From: SG8-4 sp964598225 | Lineage (GTDB): Bacteria > Planctomycetota > Phycisphaerae > Sedimentisphaerales > Anaerobacaceae | Reading direction: 5' to 3' | NCBI GenBank assembly: GCA_964598225.1 | Contig: CAZRBG010000016.1 | Location: forward strand, 23,185-87,184 | DNA: 64,000 nucleotides | Shown: positions 60,825 to 64,000 of the stretch, piece after piece | Layout: each line of letters opens with the position of its first letter | Numbering within the stretch: position 1 is the first letter of the stretch | Notes under the pieces: model-generated | Database searches by the model: none | Told to the model about the DNA's origin: nothing | What the model saw: the letters and a program-made list of their open reading frames with translations, nothing else | Made by a program: the position numbers and the translations under genes

Positions 60825-61804
60825 AAACAGCAGTAGCAACAATTCTGTTGATTTGTGTGGTCGCGTCTGCCGCAGCCGGGCAAGCAGAGGATCAAAGAGC
60901 AACTGTTATCGTCGTTGTCGGCGCGCGGGGCGTCCCTGAGTATGGACAGCAATTCGCAGAGTGGGCTCGATCGTGGGAACAAGCCTGCACGAAAGGTGAG
61001 GCTAACTTCGTTTCTATCGGATTAGACCGAAGCGACAATTCGAACGATCATGAGATTTTGCAGGACACGCTGGCCGAAGTATCGCAGGAAACCGAAGCTG
61101 CTCTGTGGCTTGTTATGATCGGTCACGGGACTTTCGACGGCAGGACAGCAAAATTCAATCTTCGCGGCCCTGACGTCTCGGCTGAAGACCTGGCCGAATG
61201 GCTCGAACCCGTAGTCCGCCCCACAGCGGTGATTAACTGCGCCTCGGCCAGTGCTCCTTTTCTGGTCAAGCTCTCTGCGCCGGGGCGGGTCGTCATCACC
61301 GCGACAAAAAGCGGCTTCGAGCATAACTACGCCCGGTTCGGCCGGTATATGGCCGAAGCAATCGCCGAGCCGGAGGCGGACCTCGATAAGGACGGCCAGA
61401 CTTCCCTGCTCGAAGCATTTCTGACCGCCTCGGGCCGGGTGGACGAGTTCTATGCCGGCCAAGGGCGGCTTGTAACCGAGCACGCTCTGCTCGACGACAA
61501 CGGCGACGGTCTGGGCACCCGCGCCGACTGGTTCCGCGGCATCCGTCCGGTTAAAGAAGCCGAGCAAGATGCGCCTCTCGACGGTTATCGGGCGCACCAG
61601 TTCCATCTGGTCCGCAGCCGGGCCGAGCGAATGATGCCGCTCGACCTGAGAGCGAAAAGGGATCGACTCGAGCTTGAAGTTATGAAGCTCCGCGACAGAA
61701 AAGAAGAATTTTCCGAAGAGGAATATTTCTCCAAGCTCGAAGAGTTGCTGTACCAGATCACACTGATCTACGAACAAACGGACAGAATTGGAGATTCCGA
61801 GTAG
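60821..61804 (+). CDS. exported caspase-like (clan CD) protein
   Basis: 327 aa from the GTG at 60821 (GGAAGGG upstream; overlaps the previous stop), which opens a signal peptide (TAVATILLICVVASAAAG). Clan-CD-like core: beta strand ATVIVVVGARG, the His block LVMIGHGTFDGRTAKFNLRG, and after ~30 residues AVINCASASAPF, where Cys is followed by ALA/SAS; this His-Cys pair is typical of caspase/legumain-type folds. VVITATKSGFEHNYARFGRY and HALLDDNGDGLGTRADWF are also conserved in planctomycete relatives. Possible protease or pseudoprotease. Last gene of the Bat-type operon. Confidence 0.78.
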   Translation: MKTAVATILLICVVASAAAGQAEDQRATVIVVVGARGVPEYGQQFAEWARSWEQACTKGEANFVSIGLDRSDNSNDHEILQDTLAEVSQETEAALWLVMIGHGTFDGRTAKFNLRGPDVSAEDLAEWLEPVVRPTAVINCASASAPFLVKLSAPGRVVITATKSGFEHNYARFGRYMAEAIAEPEADLDKDGQTSLLEAFLTASGRVDEFYAGQGRLVTEHALLDDNGDGLGTRADWFRGIRPVKEAEQDAPLDGYRAHQFHLVRSRAERMMPLDLRAKRDRLELEVMKLRDRKEEFSEEEYFSKLEELLYQITLIYEQTDRIGDSE

Positions 61805-61819
61805 ACTTTTGTCGACAGA

Positions 61820-62062
61820 ATGGACATGAATACAAATCAGAGCCACGTACTCAAGAGATCGAACAATTCAATTATCGGCGGCGTTTGCGCGGGGTTATCG
61901 GAATGGTGGGGATGGCCCTCTCCGACGCGAGTCCGCGTCGTGTACGTGCTGGCTTCAATACTAAGCGCCGCATTCCCCGGCATACTATTCTACGTAATTC
62001 TCTGGATTATTATCCCTCCTGCCGATTACGTCCCGCCCGGTGCCGCTCGATCCGGGAATTAG
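61820..62062 (+). CDS. PspC-domain membrane protein
   Basis: 80 aa. ATG 61820 (a second ATG is at 61826). The PspC domain: VLKRSNNSIIGGVCAGLSEW (GGVCAGL signature), the helix VRVVYVLASILSAAFPGILF and VILWIIIPPAD. Typical length for a single-domain family member. Inner-membrane; PspC proteins respond to envelope stress. It lies 16 bases after the caspase-like gene and could be co-transcribed. Confidence 0.85.
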   Translation: MDMNTNQSHVLKRSNNSIIGGVCAGLSEWWGWPSPTRVRVVYVLASILSAAFPGILFYVILWIIIPPADYVPPGAARSGN

Positions 62063-62197
62063 CCATCATAGGCCTTACCTCAGCGAATAGAAGCTCCTGT
62101 CTTTCCCCGGGGCAAGAATCATTCACATTTTTGTCCGGAAAAGCCGATATTAGAAAGTGCGAAAAACGGGCATTAAATTATCGGGTGATCGGCAAAG

Positions 62198-62515
62198 ATG
62201 AAAATAAAATGGCAAGAGAAAGAGCAGTGTTGGCACGGGGCGCCGAAAACGACTTTTCCGCGATTCGAGGCCTGGCGCTCCGATGAAGCAGAACGCGATC
62301 CCTGGTGCCTGAATATGGTGAGAAGCCCGAACGCAAGACCGATAAAAGTTCGCCACTTGCAGAGTTTTGACGCGGCGAAGGAATTCGCCCGAGGATTGCT
62401 TGCCGAATTTGATTGGATTCCAGCGACAAGCGGGGCCGCCAGCGATGCACGCGAGGCAGATGAACGCCGCAGGGCTCGGATTGCCGCAATAGGACCGCTG
62501 CCCCAGACAACGTGA
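62198..62515 (+). CDS. small hypothetical protein, 105 aa
   Basis: ATG 62198. Soluble, Trp- and Arg-rich: MKIKWQEKEQCWHGAPKTTF, RDPWCLNMVRSPNARPIKVR, SFDAAKEFARGLLAEFDWIP. The SFDAAKEFARGL/LAEFDW part looks like a short helix pair. No ribosome site of note and no family recognised. May be real or spurious; the 62063-62197 and 62516-62611 flanks contain nothing else that I can identify. Confidence 0.45.
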   Translation: MKIKWQEKEQCWHGAPKTTFPRFEAWRSDEAERDPWCLNMVRSPNARPIKVRHLQSFDAAKEFARGLLAEFDWIPATSGAASDAREADERRRARIAAIGPLPQTT

Positions 62516-62611
62516 TTTGCTGTTCTACGTACCGTTCGATCCGTGAGTGTAGCTCGCTCATAACCGAATGGCCGAGGTAGGATCTCCAGACGAGATTCGG
62601 GCGAGAAATGT

Positions 62612-62647
62612 GAAAAGGGCCACGGGCATATATGTGCCCGCGGCCCT
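62612..62647 (-). terminator. Rho-independent terminator of the vWA PEP-CTERM-like gene
   Basis: 13-bp stem with one mismatch (arms 62616-62628 and 62635-62647, loop tatatg). On the minus strand it is followed by TTTT, 40 bases after the gene's stop at 62689. On the plus strand the T run is too weak to count. Confidence 0.8.
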
Positions 62648-62688
62648 GTCATTACTTATGCTTAACTTAATGTTCTCAGTGCTAAATC

Positions 62689-63645
62689 TTACGACTCTTT
62701 GCGTCTCTTCAGCCGCCAATTGGCAACGGCAAGCCCGATGCTTCCGAGCAAGAAGGCCCCTGGAGCAGGGATAGGTGTGCCGTACAGAGTCAAATCGGCC
62801 GTGTCCATGTTGCCCAGAGAATCATATGCGTTCACCGTGAAGGTATTCGCGCCCAGCGTTATTGCCCAGTTAGGCAAAGTGAAATTGCCAAGCCCGTCAG
62901 TGCCGTAGTCAACGAGCCAGGTGCCGTCCGGTAGCAGGACATCAACCTGATCAACACCCACCAGGTTACCCGCTGTTCCGTCAAAAATACCTTCAAGCGT
63001 GCTCAAGTCGCTTACATTGGTGTAGACACCGTGGCCATCAGTCGCAACTTGCTGCATCAGAGTTGGATCATGTCCTGGCACACCAACAGTGTGTGTCACA
63101 ATGCCATACGTGCTGTAGGCGCTCGCGGCTTGGCCCGAATAGGATCCGTATCCATCAGATAGCACAACTTGCATCATTTGCCGTCCGGAAGTGTGACCCG
63201 TCGTCAATACTAACGTGCCTTGGGATACACCTGCGCCTATATTGGTCCCGCCGCCAGCCGAGAGACTGTCGATAGCGCTGTCAACCAACGGCTTATTCGG
63301 AACCAGAGGGGTCAAGCCAATTTGGGTATATGCAGAGGATGCAAATCCCACGACTCCAACCGACGACGTATCTTGGGGCAGAGCAGCCACCAGCGATTTG
63401 GCGGCGGGCTTTGCGTAATTTGGCAACGTGTAGTTCATGCTGCCTGACGTGTCAATGACCAAAGCAAGGTCCAGCCCCGAACCGCCAGCTTGACCTGAGG
63501 CATTTGCATTTCCATTCGGATTTACATTTGTCCCTACGAGGTAAGAACTCCCATCAGGCGGGGCGAGCCAACTGGCCGTAATGTCCGCCTTTGCTGCACC
63601 GGATATCAGTGCGAGCAGTACAAAACAAGTTATCAGCTTCTTCAT
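62689..63645 (-). CDS. vWA-domain protein with PEP-CTERM-like tail
   Basis: 318 aa from ATG 63645 (GGAGAG ~10 bases upstream; the frame opens at 63690 but lacks a ribosome site there). Signal peptide KLITCFVLLALISGAAKA. A vWA domain follows: LDLALVIDTSGSMNYTLPNY (D-x-S-x-S complete), residues ~55-230, with GGGTNIGAGV and VVLSDGYGS. A beta-rich region leads to IPAPGAFLLGSIGLAVANWR, ending LKRRKES, a sorting tail of the exosortase type with a variant motif. Exported, probably displayed on the cell; may bind a ligand through its metal site. Confidence 0.88.
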   Translation of the reverse strand: MKKLITCFVLLALISGAAKADITASWLAPPDGSSYLVGTNVNPNGNANASGQAGGSGLDLALVIDTSGSMNYTLPNYAKPAAKSLVAALPQDTSSVGVVGFASSAYTQIGLTPLVPNKPLVDSAIDSLSAGGGTNIGAGVSQGTLVLTTGHTSGRQMMQVVLSDGYGSYSGQAASAYSTYGIVTHTVGVPGHDPTLMQQVATDGHGVYTNVSDLSTLEGIFDGTAGNLVGVDQVDVLLPDGTWLVDYGTDGLGNFTLPNWAITLGANTFTVNAYDSLGNMDTADLTLYGTPIPAPGAFLLGSIGLAVANWRLKRRKES

Positions 63646-64000
63646 AATAATCCACTCTCCTTTCAATAATGATTCTTCTTTGATTCCCAAAAAACGAAAT
63701 CCTTTCTTCCGATATAACTGTCACCCTTATTGGCACCAATGGCCCGGCTGAAAAAAAGCTTTTGCTGAAAGACACCGTGCTCTTAACTGTTGTAGTCCCA
63801 CCTCCTTTCTTTTCATCTACTGCCTAAAGTGACAGAAGCAATTAGCGACTTCTAAAACCTTTAGCCGGGAAACATCACCACTCAAAAATACCCAAATTCA
63901 GACAATAATTAAACACACAAAGGATTCCCTTCCTCAGGTGTGGCCTTAAGGATCGTGCATGAAATAACTTCCCGATTTGTATATGGTCTGGCGTAATAAC
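63646..64000. other. Upstream region of the vWA PEP-CTERM-like gene, right edge
   Basis: 355 bases with no supported gene. It carries the leader and promoter of the gene at 63645 (several A/T-rich runs; a possible -10 is hard to pick). The leader on the minus strand includes short stretches such as GCAAAAGC that might fold, but no known riboswitch consensus was met. The next gene is beyond the edge. Confidence 0.4.

Noticed and set aside
50398..61804. Known phage-defence system based on MoxR/vWA genes
   Set aside because: MoxR-vWA pairs occur in defence-like loci, but this operon has the full Bat layout with DUF4159 and DUF4175-like genes and no nuclease or effector.
62689..64000. Possible cyclic-di-GMP or other riboswitch in the leader of the vWA PEP-CTERM-like gene
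   Set aside because: The short GCAAAAGC stretch was the only hint; the paired arms and conserved loops of a GEMM-type aptamer were not found. A covariance-model scan would decide.
1..64000. CRISPR array
   Set aside because: No series of direct repeats with regular unique spacers and no cas genes; the repeats found are palindromic and scattered.

Overview
The window looks like a chromosomal piece of a Planctomycetota bacterium, most likely class Phycisphaerae. This is inferred from gene content, with no database search. The signs are two secreted sulfatases (Cys-type motifs), several secreted proteins ending in VPxPGA-type PEP-CTERM-like sorting tails, single-repeat dockerin-like C-termini, LamG-containing cell-surface proteins, and a very long Bat/MoxR/DUF58/DUF4159 operon.

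Layout. 0-1.4 kb: the end of an APC permease fused to a PTS EIIA domain, and a small unknown gene. 2-14 kb: secreted and envelope proteins (two-repeat beta protein with dockerin-like tail, degenerate-thioredoxin protein, frameshifted GNAT-like acyltransferase, GumC/Wzz-like chain-length protein, LamG protein, sulfatase, DUF4114 PEP-CTERM protein). 14.4-20 kb: VOC protein, a gene remnant, a phosphodiesterase-fold secreted protein, a tRNA-Thr(CGU) joined to larE, and a large secreted unknown protein. 20-24.6 kb: an accessory island of toxin-antitoxin remnants, an orphan Phd antitoxin, small unknown proteins, a HEPN protein, a zinc-ribbon membrane protein and a DUF4143 ATPase. 24.7-33.4 kb: a hexuronate and sugar-acid region (cupin, SDR of the mannonate oxidoreductase type, LarA-family nickel racemase/epimerase, 6-phosphogluconate dehydrogenase, aminotransferase, glucuronate isomerase) interrupted by a MNT/HepT pair. 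33.5-42 kb: a truncated HAD phosphatase, C_GCAxxG_C_C protein, GNAT, DUF3137-like/LemA pair, membrane C39 peptidase, second sulfatase, a PEP-CTERM gene with an amber codon, and an FAH-family hydrolase. 42.3-46.4 kb: a Ser/Arg-rich TPR protein and a beta-propeller dockerin-like protein. 46.7-61.8 kb: one long operon (TPR-metallopeptidase, DUF4159, MoxR, DUF58, BatA-like vWA, giant coiled-coil protein, vWA/GATase-like protein, caspase-like protein). 61.8-64 kb: PspC protein, small unknown, vWA PEP-CTERM protein.

How they fit. LarE (17 kb) supplies a step of nickel-pincer cofactor synthesis that the LarA-family enzyme (26 kb) would need. That enzyme lies among glucuronate, mannonate and gluconate genes, so a sugar-acid substrate is plausible. 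The Bat-type operon probably assembles or stresses a membrane complex through a MoxR chaperone and vWA partners.

The most unusual signal is a set of short palindromic repeats. They occur between genes and also inside two neighbouring Bat-operon genes, in frame, where they add 16-28 residues without breaking the reading frame. The window also holds five damaged genes (frameshift, in-frame TGA, in-frame TAG, internal deletion, 5' truncation).
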